From: Mactra quadrangularis | Taxonomy: Eukaryota; Mollusca; Bivalvia; Venerida; Mactridae | Reading direction: 5' to 3' | Assembly: GCA_025267735.1 (NCBI GenBank) | Contig: CM046295.1 | Location: 17,071,592 to 17,135,591, forward strand | Length of the DNA stretch: 64,000 nucleotides | In this document: in pieces, positions 48,340 to 61,100 of the stretch | Layout of the letters: every line of letters begins with the position of its first letter | Position numbering within the stretch: the first letter of the stretch is position 1 | Notes under the pieces: model-generated | The model's database searches: none | Seen by the model: only the letters and a program-made list of their open reading frames with translations | Told to the model about the DNA's origin: nothing | Program-made: the position numbers and the translations under genes

Positions 48340-48577
48340 ATAATTCTATTACATTAACCTGTCACAACTTAAATAATTACACGGTCACTGAATCTATTAT
48401 TTTAACCCCTTTTCGAACTTGTTATTTCTCCGATATTCAAAATCGTCGCATATATAGTTAGATTATCAATAATTAATATGGATTGGTAGCTCAATGGTTA
48501 AAAAGAGGTTAAATAATAACACATTCAGTGACCGTGTAATTATTCAAGTTGTGACAGGTTAATGTAATAGAACTATA
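48340..48577. mobile_element. Foldback (MITE-like) element with about 70-bp arms
   Basis: TTCTATTACATTAACCTGTC and CACGGTCACTGAAT in the left part (48344-48400) reappear as reverse complements ATTCAGTGACCGTG and GACAGGTTAATGTAATAGAA in the right part (48510-48572). The arms are nearly identical and enclose a loop of about 90 bp that contains GGATTGGTAGCTCAATGGTT, a tRNA A-box-like word. No coding frame. Confidence 0.8.
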
Positions 48578-49279
48578 CATTATGTATGTACAATAACACA
48601 AAACAAAATAAAATTTTTCACACATGATGTAATAATGTGTGTAAGTGTATTATTTATTATGCCTACATCATTCAAAGTTCATGATCCTACTTAATTTTAC
48701 ATTTTTATCACTAATTTTACATTTTTTCCGACTTAATCTAGGAACAAATAAAGTGATTTGCCGGTGCCCGTTTAGGAATCGGCGTACGCCGGTTTGTGTC
48801 GCCTTGCAAATCAAGTCGGCCCATGTTGCATTTAAGACCACATGTGGTATATTGAAATTCGACAGGATCTTCAGCCCTGTAATGTGGATGGGTTTCGGAA
48901 ACTGGTATTTATCTTATTCATCGAACTTACAAAGCTGTTTAAATCTTCCGGGTTAGGGGAAATGCTTTTGCCTATTTTTCATTCATTGTAAGTATTGCAA
49001 AGGATCAACTTCTCTCTACGAGTCACTCATTTGTAAAACACAGCCTTTATTCTCCGGGGAAGTTTAGCGTATTCAAGTTGATAATATTTTAGTGACGGAT
49101 TTAAACTTAACTGGTGAGTTGAATACATAAACTTGTATTATGATATGGTATAATCGGCTGAAATTTTATATTTTAAGAAGTTTTAGTAATTTAGTTTATG
49201 CTCGTCTAATTTTAGCTGAATTGTGGATCCAATTGTTTATTTTTATTAGATTAAAAGCTGTGTCAATTAATATCATTTT
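48578..49279. other. Intergenic stretch
   Basis: A 103-codon frame at 48645-48956 has a hydrophobic start and then RCPFRNRRTPVCVAL. I recognise no family and no splice pattern, so it is not called as a gene. Confidence 0.4.
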
Positions 49280-49470
49280 ACGGTGTCTAGCGCACCGAAC
49301 TTAGTATAGCTTACCTGGACCATTGTCTATAACCAGTACTCGCCTACCTTTCAACAAGGTCGGAAATCTCTCCATATAAAGAAGATACCTTATTTATGTA
49401 GGAAAGTTGATTTTTTTTCAAATTTTCATAGAAGGGTATAACCTCACAGGGTGGGATTTATGTTAATTTC
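49280..49470 (-). mobile_element. SINE family B, head degraded
   Basis: The body on the minus strand contains GAGAGATTTCCGACCTTGTT, GCGAGTACTGGTTATAGACA and GTCCAGGTAAGCTATACTAA, then GGTGCGCTAGACACCG. The tRNA-like head is truncated at CCCACCCTGTGAGG. Confidence 0.7.
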
Positions 49471-50624
49471 TCTCGAGTCAGCTTCGTGTTGAATCCAAGC
49501 ACTGAACATTAAATGCTTAATTTAAATGATTTGCAAACAACTGCAACTGAAAAGAAGATTTCTCCTAAAAAGAAAGACCAGCATAAAATGTAAATAAGCT
49601 ATTACTCGATTTGATAATATACATAAAGTATATGGAGCTAATGAAAATAAAGACTGGTTCTTTTTTGTGCGTTATCCTTGGTATTGGGAAGCATACTATA
49701 TTCGAATGCATTTCTGCATGTTCTGTTTTGAATCACGGTCTTAACTAAAACTTTATTTTATGATCATATTCTGTCAGATTATATTAATTGTACCATAATG
49801 TGTTACCTAATGCCAAAATAAATCTATCTAAATCTACCAATCTATTTTTAAGTCGCCTGTTAAAATTTTACAGACAATATCTCATGACCAAATCCCTAGA
49901 CGTTATGTTGGTCTCGCCCAGGAATTGTCCCCTTTATTTCTGAATTAGTTGTCAGACGACAGACGTCCATTAAGATGACCTGATGAGAGGTTTTGTAATT
50001 CGATATAATAGTATAAATATAGATGTCCTGTTTCAACTTGCGTGAAATTAAATAAGGGAATTTAGCATAGGGTAACGAAATTTTCATAAGTGGTAAACAA
50101 ACGATTTTATCCCCATCAAAATCTTGATTCGGAAAACATTGAAAAAATCGAATAGCGCATACAAATTTGTCGATTTGTGCGGGCTAATTTGACTATGGTG
50201 TTATTCAAACGCTTTGATTAAACAAATCTTTGCAAAGTGTGTCGCAAATACGATGTTAACAAGTCACTGAGCACAATGATTGGGTCATGAATATTATAAA
50301 AGCAACGGTCAGCTGAACTTAATTCGTTATGTGAATCTGACAGATACAAAATGAATATAAACAAGTGTGCAAACATATCATTTCATATATTGCTGTAATC
50401 AGATTGTATTTCAAATAAATTCGCCAAAGCTGGATTGTATTAATAAATTCTTGCAACTTATGTTAATGTCTCCAATATTTACGTCCTTGTTGACAGTAAT
50501 AAGCAATAAGGATAAAGTTTCTTGCTTAAAGAAACAACGAAGTTAAATTTCGCATAAAACTAAGCAAGGAAACCCCAAATATTTGAAATCCGGATACAGT
50601 CTATTCATACAAAATATCACGGAT
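49471..50624. other. AT-rich intergenic stretch
   Basis: No exon, RNA gene or repeat recognised. Confidence 0.45.
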
Positions 50625-50625
50625 A

Positions 50626-50936
50626 GCCGCCCGGCTAGTTCAGTTGTTAGCATGCAAGTCTACTGATTGAGGGGTTGTGGGTTCGATTCCCGGGCGGGGC
50701 ATACTTTCGTGGAGCTTGGTCATGAAATTATTTTTACTCCCTTCTTAAAATGATGTTTAATTATGTAGGACAGTTGTCAGTTACTGACGAAAGTATGCGC
50801 TTAGTTGTTGGTTAACAGCTAAATCCAAAGATTTGGCCTTTCCAGGAGGAGTGAGTAGGTTGATCGACCGCAGTGATATAACCTATAAAATGTGTTTCTA
50901 CGGCGTTAAACCCAACAAACAAACAAACAAACAAAA
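50626..50936 (+). mobile_element. SINE family A, full length
   Basis: GCCGCCCGGCTAGTTCAGTT head with A box, GTGGGTTCGATTCCCGGGCG B box, body GGAGCTTGGTCATGAAATTA with a short deletion after it, tail ACGGCGTTAAACCCAACAAA followed by CAAA units. Confidence 0.9.
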
Positions 50937-51239
50937 TATAAAACCATTTTTGCAGTACGTATGAAGTACATAAAACCTTTCAATGAGCCCATTATAAAAT
51001 CATTCGAATGAAATTAATGTAAATTTTGAACGCCAAACCAGAAAGTTTTTTTAAAATATTTTATTTTGTCCAAACAATTGTTAACTTTAACTTTACAATG
51101 ATGGTTCGCAATATCAACAATCTTTTAATACAGACTTGCTCACTATATTGACGACCAATAGACGTTTTACACTATTTTTTGTTTGAGACACTAACTTATT
51201 TGAGTAAGATTGTGAAACGAGTTCTTATAACTGAATCAC
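50937..51239. other. Spacer, nothing recognised
   Basis: AT-rich, no feature seen. Confidence 0.4.
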
Positions 51240-51420
51240 ATTCGAGTTCATTTACTGGTCAACAAGTACTGAGCTTATAGGATAAAGTTTCTTTCTCAAA
51301 GAAGCAACGACTTTGATTTTGGATGAGACTCGAACCTTCACAGAACTGGTTATCCAATGATAACCAGTCTAACGTCATAATGGACCACTTGGCCTCGCCC
51401 TCGCAACCACTCGGCATATA
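51240..51420 (-). mobile_element. SINE family D
   Basis: On the minus strand the head is AGGCCAAGTGGTCCATTATG with B-box-like AGGTTCGAGTCTCATCC, followed by CTTTGAGAAAGAAACTTTAT and CAGTACTTGTTGACCAG. It then ends with CAATCTTACTCAAATAAGTT-like sequence. Same family as 55160 and 58362. Confidence 0.6.
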
Positions 51421-51808
51421 AATAACGACCATATATTAAAATAACCAAGCATTCTGTTGAATTAAACATATCAACATCAGCAACCTCTCACTAGAAATCT
51501 TCTTTCAAACATACTACTACAACTTCACAGGATTACTTCCTTTCACAACACCAACCTTCCAAAACACCAACTTCTGGATGATTGCCACGTTTCAACAACC
51601 AATCCCTTTCAAAAATGATTAATTCAAATTTTAACCTTGATCAAGGGATCCTTACTGTATGTATGTTGGGCTGATCATTTTCTTATATAAATTCGTGATT
51701 TATTTTTGTATAAATGTTTACTCCTGTTTTCTTTGTTTTTGGTTCTAAATATAGATCTATGTAAACTTCAGAATAAGTATTAATGCCAGTTCAAAACTTT
51801 TTGAAACT
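51421..51808. other. Spacer upstream of the phosphatase gene
   Basis: Nothing recognised. The promoter and first untranslated exon of the phosphatase gene may lie here or further left. Confidence 0.35.
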
Positions 51809-51809
51809 C

Positions 51810-52085
51810 GGGTCGATAGCGCAATTGGTAGCGCGCAAGGATTTGGAATCTATTGCCCGAGGGGGTGCGGGTTCGTTATACCCTTCCATGAAAATTAGAC
51901 AATAATGTCGATTATCCTCCAATGATTAGATAATATGGAGAAGTTTCCGGCCTCGTGGAAGGGTAAGTGAGTACTGGTTATAACAAAATGGTCCAGGAAA
52001 GCTAGGTTAGGTGCGCTGGACGCCGTAAAATGAACTAAATTGTGTTGACACGGCGTTAACTCCAATAAATAAAATATAAAATAAA
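51810..52085 (+). mobile_element. SINE family B
   Basis: GGGTCGATAGCGCAATTGGT (A box), GGTGCGGGTTCGTTATACCC (B box, one mismatch), body GAGAAGTTTCCGGCCTCGTG, GTCCAGGAAAGCTAGGTTAG, 3' end GTGTTGACACGGCGTTAACT then AATAAA-type tail. It ends about 60 bp before the phosphatase gene's acceptor. Confidence 0.85.
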
Positions 52086-52158
52086 ATACTTTTTGACTAT
52101 AATGGCAATATTGTCTAATTCCATCTTTTTTTCTGATTTCAGTTTAAGCTAAACCAAG

Positions 52159-55100
52159 ATGACGTGGCTAACATTGTTTGTTTTAATTCTATACAGTATC
52201 AACTGTGGTAGGTCACAATTCATGTTCTTTCTTAAGTTTTAAGTCATTCAAACATTCAAAGGCGGATCTAGCGGGAGGGGGTGGTCAGGGGGGTCCGGAA
52301 CCCCCTAGATTTTCAAAAATGTACCTGTCCACTAGTGTATTTCTTGATTTTTAGTCATTTTAAGTAGCATGAAGCAATTTTTCTTCTAGCATAGATTTAA
52401 TGGTTATGTAGATATATAATTAATATGTTTCATTATTTTGCAAAATGTGTATAACGTGATTGTGGTTCGAAAGTTTGGATCCTCTAGAAAAATTTCGGAC
52501 CCCTGCCCATGGAAAAAATCCTAAATCCGCCACTGTCATTGTTACTGAAAATGTCTCTTCAATATGAACATTGGTTTATTATTTTGTAAGAGCAGTCAAT
52601 ATTTTTGTTGTGGAAAAATGATAATTATTATAATTATAATAATCATGATAATGACACTAATAATTTTATATCGGTAACAATGCCATGACACGTGACATAC
52701 AAATGGTGAATATCACTTTAATTTATTGTGTAAATGCCATCATCATCAACATCGGCCTCCGCCCGTCCTTGATCGCGCACTGTGGTTGTTTAACTTGGGC
52801 AACATCTGCGGTGGCTGAATAGACCAATCTACAGGTGGCAGTCTCTGGTGCCGACTTCGATAAATGCAGAGTCACTGTTTTTTGTTGGTGCCTTTCTCTT
52901 CTGTCTCTGGGAGGAGTCCCTTCTTTCTGGTCGACCTATTTCTGAGCTTTTCACGCCAGTTTTGACAACATGCCGCCACTGGTTGCGATCAGATGCTGTA
53001 GTATCCCATGTGTTGAGATCAATTCCGGCTGACATGAGGTCAGGCTTGCAATATGTCATGCATATTTATACCGGAGTTAACACAAAAAAGAGAATAATCT
53101 CTAAATACCGTTGTGTGCATGGTTTTTTGTTTATTTTTTGTTTAATAGAGTAGTCCAGTCTAAATAAAGTTTTAGGACAAACAAATTGCAACAGAATCTT
53201 TTCTACGATGTATTGCCAGACAACAATATCCTAAACCACATACAAAAAGCCCTCAAAAAATGCGTGTAATAAGCTTGTAAATCAAGTCTAAAATTTTCAG
53301 TTTTTATGCCTACAGAAACGTCCCTTCCGCTACACCATACCGTAGCTTAAAATATATGACGTCACACATGAACGGTCGTTTTAATTGATAAAAACAACGT
53401 GGATTTAGAAATGCTACAAATAGGTGAGCTATTTATTTGTATTTGGTATTTCAAAAAAAGATGTTATTAGATGAATTGTCACTTTGATTGGTTCAATTTT
53501 TTTAATACAAATGTATTAACAAAAACAAGTTATAAACGGTTTTCGCGATAATTATGTCTATATTTCAAATTGTAAACACATTCGATGATTTAAATGTTTC
53601 TATTAAAACGGACGAAAACGACACACACACAATTAATTTATTTAGCTAACTGAAGTTACGCTTTACAATGCAAATGTTGTGAATGATTTAGAGGTTAAAT
53701 TTACGTGAATTGACTTTGTCCGCCAAAATGCTGCCAATTTTACAATCTTCGGAAGGCCATCGGGGACATATTTCTTGTGCAAACGGCATGCCATAGCCAT
53801 CGGGGTAATATTTTTCAAGTCATTGAGCTTTACAAAAAAAGCAATGCGTCGTTGTTTGTAGTTATAAAGTCTCATATACATTGTAATTCTGGTTAATTAA
53901 GTATTATTTTTTCTACCCAAACTGTGCTTCGTGTATTATATGTTATATTAAAGACACAAAATGACAAAGAAGGACTGTCCAAGTTGGGAGTAAAATGGAT
54001 GTAAAGAGTAAAATTAATTGAAGCAAGTGAACTTATTAAGCGTGAAAATCAATGATAATGCACGTATATGCTCCGTCTTTACGGATATATATTCATCTGG
54101 TCTATGTTACAACTACCTCAATAGTGTATTTTAGACTGTATCCAATTATATTTCCTTGGTAACTAGCATACGAGGCCTAACTTTGGTTTATGTGTACCCT
54201 GTAATAGTTTTACTTATGGGAGTCATCATCTTTTTTTCATAGCAAGTAAGACTGAAAAAAGGCAAGGACAGTCGAGTGCATTTTTACTTCACTATGGTGA
54301 CACTCGAACTTTGTCAATTTTGAAGAAAAAACGTGATTGTTCGATGTTTTTATAGTAGTATAGGTATTAAAATCCAAAATAACCTTTAAAGAGAGACCTA
54401 GCCTAAAACTCAGTAATTTATTTTAACACACTTAGCATGATGGATACCATCATTTCTTGGTTAATCATGATTGTAATGGTAATATTTTTCCATTACACCA
54501 ACAACTAAGACAATCGTAAAACATATCACATGTTTATGATAGCCATCCGGAGCGTCCCTCGTCGTGGATTAGCTTATTGTATTGTTATTCTACATAATGA
54601 TTTGCTTTTTGTTTTGTTCATTTGGCAATTTTATATAAGTTACTGTGTATAGCTTTTAATAAAATTCTAGGCATTTAATATGAAAAAAAATCATGATTAG
54701 TTTTATAAAAATGTGTTTTTAAACCAACAAATAAAACCTGAACGTACAAAAACGAGCTTAGATTTTATTAATAGTGTCCTTTAGTTGTGTTCAAAAGTGC
54801 TCAAATTTGCATCGTTCACATATTTTGTTCTTCCTCCTGAACCTACGACTCCTTTGTTCCAACTATGCTTACTAAGGGGAGAGGTATTAAACAGACTTGC
54901 GTATTTTTAATTTCTCATTTCATCCGTTTTAGTGTGTTTTAAAGCCCTCAGATGTACCCCATTGACATGGCTAATTTGACTGGTGTAGAGGTATTGTCCA
55001 GACATTTTCCGTAACAACTTAAAACCACGAACGTTGTTACAATTCAAGTATTTTCTATACATTGCTGCAAAATTATACGACATTAACTATTTAAGGGATA

Positions 55101-58100
55101 CCATGACAAGAACTTATTATGAACTTTCACAAATTCAATTATGTTTTATATTTTTATCAAAGGGTTGAGTGGTTACGCGCTGGACTAGAATACATTTGGT
55201 AGCCAGCTATGTGTTGATTCACCAGTGTTTCCTTGAGCAAGAAACATTTTCTTAATATATCAGTACTGGGACCCAGAAAACGGACACAAAAGTGATTCAT
55301 CTTAGTTGTAAGAACTAGTTTCACAATCGAGCTTAAATGAATTTGTATAAATAAATTTTCATTAATCAGATAAAAAGCCGAACTAAAGTTATCCGCTCAC
55401 ACTCTGGCTTATTTCGCAGTCATGTAGGATATTTGTTTACGGAGATTGATATTAGACTATACTTGGTTTATAATAGTTTGATGTTTGTTAAGCTGAGAAA
55501 AGTAATGTTTTATTATCTTGTTCAGGTATTGCCCAAAATGTTCCTGCTTGTCAGACCGAGAAAACTTGTGATTGTTGTAGTAGTAATCCTGATGATGGAT
55601 CAAGAGTTCTGAGGGATATTTGTGAGGATCAAAGAGAGAAGTGGAAATGTACATATGGATGTAAAGATGGTTATTATGGTGGAAAATGTTACAACTTCTG
55701 TCCCGTGTACTGTACAAAATGTGCACATGAATTTGGAGCATCGAAATACCCAAATGATTATCAGATATGTTACCTATGTGCTGATGGTTACTATAACGGT
55801 ACTGGTATAACAAATTGCTCAACTCCTTGTCCAGCAAACTGTGCTGAGAACAGCTGTAACAAAACAACGGGTGATTGTTTACAAGGTTGTACAAACCATT
55901 GGACCGGAAATAAATGTGACAGTTGTGCTGATACGTGGTATGGTGATAATTGTAATATATCATGTCCTGATATTTGTAAAGATAGAATTTGTGACAGAAA
56001 TGGTGACTGTTCTATTTGTGCTGATGAAAACCTGGATGGACCACAATGTGACAGATGTAAAGGTGGAAAATACGGTGTCAACTGTGATACAGATTGTCCA
56101 GTTAACTGCAAAGACAAAACATGTAAAAGAGGGGATGGCACATGTGTAAGTGGATGCCAGGGTAACTTTGTCGGGGATAAATGTGACAAATGTAAGCCAG
56201 GTTTTTACGGAGAAAACTGTGATAAACAATGTTTGAATTGTCTGAATGGTGTTTGTGATCGATCAACAGGTAGATGTACTGACTGTGCCAATGGCATGTT
56301 TGGAGAGCAATGTGACAAGTCTTGTTCAACTGGTTGCAAGAGCTCAGTGTGTGATAGAATCACTTCTGAATGCTCACAGGGCTGTAAGAATGACTACTCT
56401 GGAGATAAATGCTGTGTTATCTCTCAGGGTTGTGAGATTTGCGACACGATGTCTTCATGTTCTAAATGTAAACCTGGTTTCTATGGAAATTCGTGTGGAA
56501 ATACTTGTCCTGGAAATTGTGATGGTGCATGCAATAAAGATACAGGAAATTGTCGAACGTGTAAAGATGATAAATATTACGGTGACCAATGTGGAACACA
56601 ATGTCCAATAAATTGTCTTAATAGTGAATGTGCCCAAGAAGATGGACGATGTACCTCTTGTAAGGTTGGATACTTTGGCAGCCTGTGTAAAGACATATGT
56701 CCTGAAAACTGTTTGGACGGAGAATGTGGTCGTGGAAACGGACGATGCACTTATTGTAAAGCGGGGTATTATGGACAGACGTGCAATGAAACATGTCCAA
56801 TTAATTGTGAAGACAACATGTGTAGTCAAAATGATGGTGTTTGCAACAATTGTATTGCTGGCTTGCACGGTGACGTATGTGACATCGAATGTAAACGACA
56901 GGACTGTATAAACAATACATGTTCTCAATCCACTGGGTTATGTGAGGAAGGTTAGTATAGACATTTTTCTTGTAGTTTTAACAACCATTCTAGACATGTT
57001 TCCTTGTTTCGTTTCTCTAGATAAATGATCTGCTGATAGCCGCCCGGCTAAATTATTTGATAGCACGCAAATTAACTGATCGAGGTTTTGTGGTTTCGAT
57101 TACCGGGCGGTGATAACTTTCTTGAAGCTTGGTCATAAACATATTATACGGCCAGTCACCCTCCTGCCAATGATTCTCAATTATGTAGGGCAGTTGACAG
57201 TCACTGACAAAAGTATGCGCCGAGTAGTTGGTGAACAGCTAAATCCAGTTATATAGCCTTTCCAGGAGGAGAGGGAAGTTGACTGACCGCCGTTATCACA
57301 GTCGAATTTATCATAATCACCGTCATAATCATTGTTATCATCCGGCTAGCTTAGTTGATACATGTAGCACGCAAGTTACGGATCGAGGTGTCGTGGTTTC
57401 GATTCCCGGGCGGGGCATACTTTCGTGGAGCTTGGTCATGAAATTATTTTTACGGCCATTCTCCCTCCAACCAATGACTTTTATTTATGTAGGGCAGTTG
57501 TCAATCACTGACGAAAGAATGAGCTTGGTACTTTAAGTTGGTAATAAGCTAAATTAAGAGATTTAGCTTTTCCATGAGGAGTAAGTAGGTGGACTGACCG
57601 CCATTATATGATCCCAATCAAAATTATCATATTCACCGTCATCACCATCATCATCATCATCATCCTCATCCTCATCATCACCATCATCATTATTTTGACC
57701 AACATCATATTTCATGGCAACCATATTTAGTAACATTTAGTTCTTATGTTTTTATCACAGAACCCCCACCATCTCCTCCTGTCAGTGCAGCAGTTGGTGG
57801 AGCCATTGGAGGATTTGTTGTTATTGCATTAGTAGTTGTTGTCATTTGCTTTATACAGAGAAGGTAAGTTTAATTTATTCATGGGATTTTACTGTTTGCT
57901 TCATTTTAGTGGTAAATGTAGACCTAAATTAGGATTCTAAAGTATTAGTATATTTTCAATGGAGGGCAGGCAGACCCTAGAATTTAACGCGTATCCGTTA
58001 ATGGGTGATTTATGCTGAAAATAGTTGTCCAATAGATCTAATTCGAACTATAATTTATTAGGTTTTCCGTCTATGCCCAGGCGATACAAAAATTTTGTTA

Positions 58101-61100
58101 CATTAAATTGCTGTTCTCTTTGGACATGTTTTTATTTTCATAGCGATGAAAGTTTGTTTGTATCGTATGGATATTCCCAAATATTTGAAAAGTGTAGGCG
58201 TGGCAAAATCTTGGTGAATGGGAGATTTTACTTCTTCAAATATCTTGGTGACGACGGATTAAGTCGTACAGTCTCTTCCAGACAATTCAAACAAATTGTT
58301 TGGATTAGTTGACGTTGAAATCGTTTACCAGTGTTGCTTGCAGAGTAAGAAATTTAAGGACTGGGTATGGTTGAGTGGTAACAATTTTGGTAATCATTGG
58401 ATAGTTAGCTTCACGATTGTTTAGAATCTCATCTAAAACATACCTCGTTTTATTAAGTAAGATATTTTATCCTACTAGCTTAGTACTGGGTAACCCGGAA
58501 GTGGACTCTAAAGTGATTTATCTGAATAGTAATATCTTGTTTCACGATCGAGTTAACATAAATAAGTATAAATCAATAAAAGGTTATTTTCTTTTATTTT
58601 ACAGTCTGTTGCATCTTCGAATAATAAAGTATAATGTAATTGCATTTTATAATCTAAGTCTCGTGCTCAAATACATTTACCGACTTTAACAGGTATAATT
58701 CCTGTTCATCTGGCTTTTTGGTGTCTATCTTTCAATGTCAATGGCGAGTGTTTATCTCAGTTTAATCTTGAATTCAATTGTATGATACTTTTAACCTGTT
58801 ACCAATGAAAATGTGTATCGTTATAATGAGTATCGTCAAGTATACATTTTAATAGAACAATTCTTGATTGGACCTTTGCCTCGTCAAGTTACAATTAAGT
58901 TGCAATAAGGAAGTAAACAGTCATAAATTATATATCATTACACTGCTCATTTTATGCATATTTCTGGTTTTTTTTTGTTCTAAATTGTCATTATGTGGAG
59001 ACTTTATCTTAGATATAATATCTCATAGAATATGATATTATGTATTTAAAATAACACCTTAAAATGCTGAGTTATTCTATAAAAAGCACTCTGTGTAATA
59101 TCATACTTCATAATAAATAAATATTTATACTGCATAATAGATAAATATCACGCCACTTTAATGCCAATAAGCTTACACATTACTATACCTGCGCTTGGTT
59201 AAACTTTAGAAGAATGATGTTTCTGTTGAATAAAATCAAGCAATTGACAATCTTGAATATATGCATGCATGATTGATAGCTTATCTTAACACTTACAAGT
59301 TTAATATCAACATTCAAATCTATGAAAAATTGTTATACCCACTAATAATTGCATATTCGTTGCCTCAAACAAGCTTATGAAATATTGTGTTTCATTCGTC
59401 GAGAGCGTAGTTTTTATCTTGTCGTAAATGCAATTCGGTACATTAAATAGAAAAGGGGTCATGAAAATTGGTAAAGTAGGTCGAGTACACTTTCAGGTTT
59501 TGCCCTGGACGATTGATATACTTAACATGATATAAATGTTTATAAACCAAAACATAGGTACAATAAGTGTTGAGGTGTGCGTTAACTTCATTACTATTGG
59601 CATGTACAAAAAGACTTGCCAACGTGACTGTGAAGAACAAAATTTTTAATAATATAACTAAAGTTTTCTGTACTTTTACTTGTCACCAAAACGGTAAAAA
59701 GTTTGTTTGTACTGCATACATTTGAATGTCAGATGATTTCTATTCTATAGAAGAAAACAACGTGAAACAGTGAAAAATAACTCCACCGATTTACCGAAGT
59801 CTCCTGTCACATCACATGACGTGGAACAGAAAGGTGTTTATGAAAATTGTGATTCAATGTTGACTCGTGGTAAGTTAGTATCTAAACACCAAACAATAGT
59901 TCCTTATTTCTTTGAGATTCTAGATTGGTTTGTCAAGATGTTTACAGGACTCACCGCTGCCATGACATAATAGTTCTTGAATTAGTTAAAATAATTTTTA
60001 AGTGAAAAAAATTAACACATTTTTATGGTTATTTCATTTGGAGCTATTCATCTCTTAATTAAAAATGTTCATAAAAAATTCAAATAATATTTTTTTCTAA
60101 TAATGCAAAATCGGTCTATAGTTCGACAATTTTATCAAATGCTTAACTTGAGGAGAAAATAATATTTATACCACTCGGCTATATACAGCTAGATGTCAGC
60201 AGAACTTTACTGTACATACATTGATAAATTAATGACTAAGAAAATCATAATCATTAAATTTAAACTGTAGAGCAGACTTACACATTATTTTGCATATTTT
60301 TCTTCTTCAAATGTAGATAATACTAGCCAACCTATCGCAGTGGTTGCACCTTCACACAGTCCAAACGTTCATGATGTAGCTAAAGTTACGACTGAACCGG
60401 AAGTTGAAGTAGAAGGTACAGGAGATGTCGACGATGACTACTACATATTCAAAAACTTGATAAAAATTGCTGATCTACAAGCATACGTCAAACAAAATGC
60501 CGGAGAGTATTTTTCTACTGAGTTTCAGGTAAAGTAAACAAGTTCATTTCATTGAGAAATGCATGGAATATATACTTCCCAATTATTGGATAAATTAGTA
60601 CAGTACGACATCTCCTTAACAACATACAATGGGATAGATTGATGCGTGTTGCTGTTTACAGGTCGTTTCTAAGCAGATGTTATATCTAATGAAACAATTC
60701 GACTAAAGGAAATAACAAAAGCTGATGTTGTGCAGAGACTTTGTTCTGTAAAGATTACACTTTACTATGAAACTTACCTGTTTGAAGGCTATTTAGATTA
60801 TCAGAGGTAATTGTACAAGTTTTTGAATTCAGTTGAACATTTATTTGCGATTCCATACAATAACAAGTGTGTGGCGTTTAAAATTCACCAAACCAATATC
60901 ACCAATGTCATTAAAACATGTATAAGGGACCTTAGTCAATTATTTCCCCTTGTATACTCTTTGAATAGGAAGGTCCTATTAGTTGGATTACTCGGATTTT
61001 ACCCTTATTTTTCAATGTCAATTTGCCAAAATTAATCTTAAGTAACTTTTCTGTTAATCATTGAATTTGTTTGAAATTCAAACTAAGTCTTTTTAGGGTA

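Noticed and set aside
48645..48956. A 103-codon plus-strand open frame
   Set aside because: Some charged and Cys-containing segments but no family, no splice sites and repeat-rich surroundings.
55457..56928. Several long open frames opposite or out of frame with the EGF exon
   Set aside because: Shadows of the Cys-rich repeats on the other frames. The plus-strand frame carrying the EGF pattern joins in phase with the signal peptide and transmembrane exons.
59870..59970. Continuation of the juxtamembrane exon to the stop at about 59970
   Set aside because: A strong donor (CGTG|GTAAGT) lies at 59869/59870, and the next exon at 60317 continues the frame and leads into the PTP domain.
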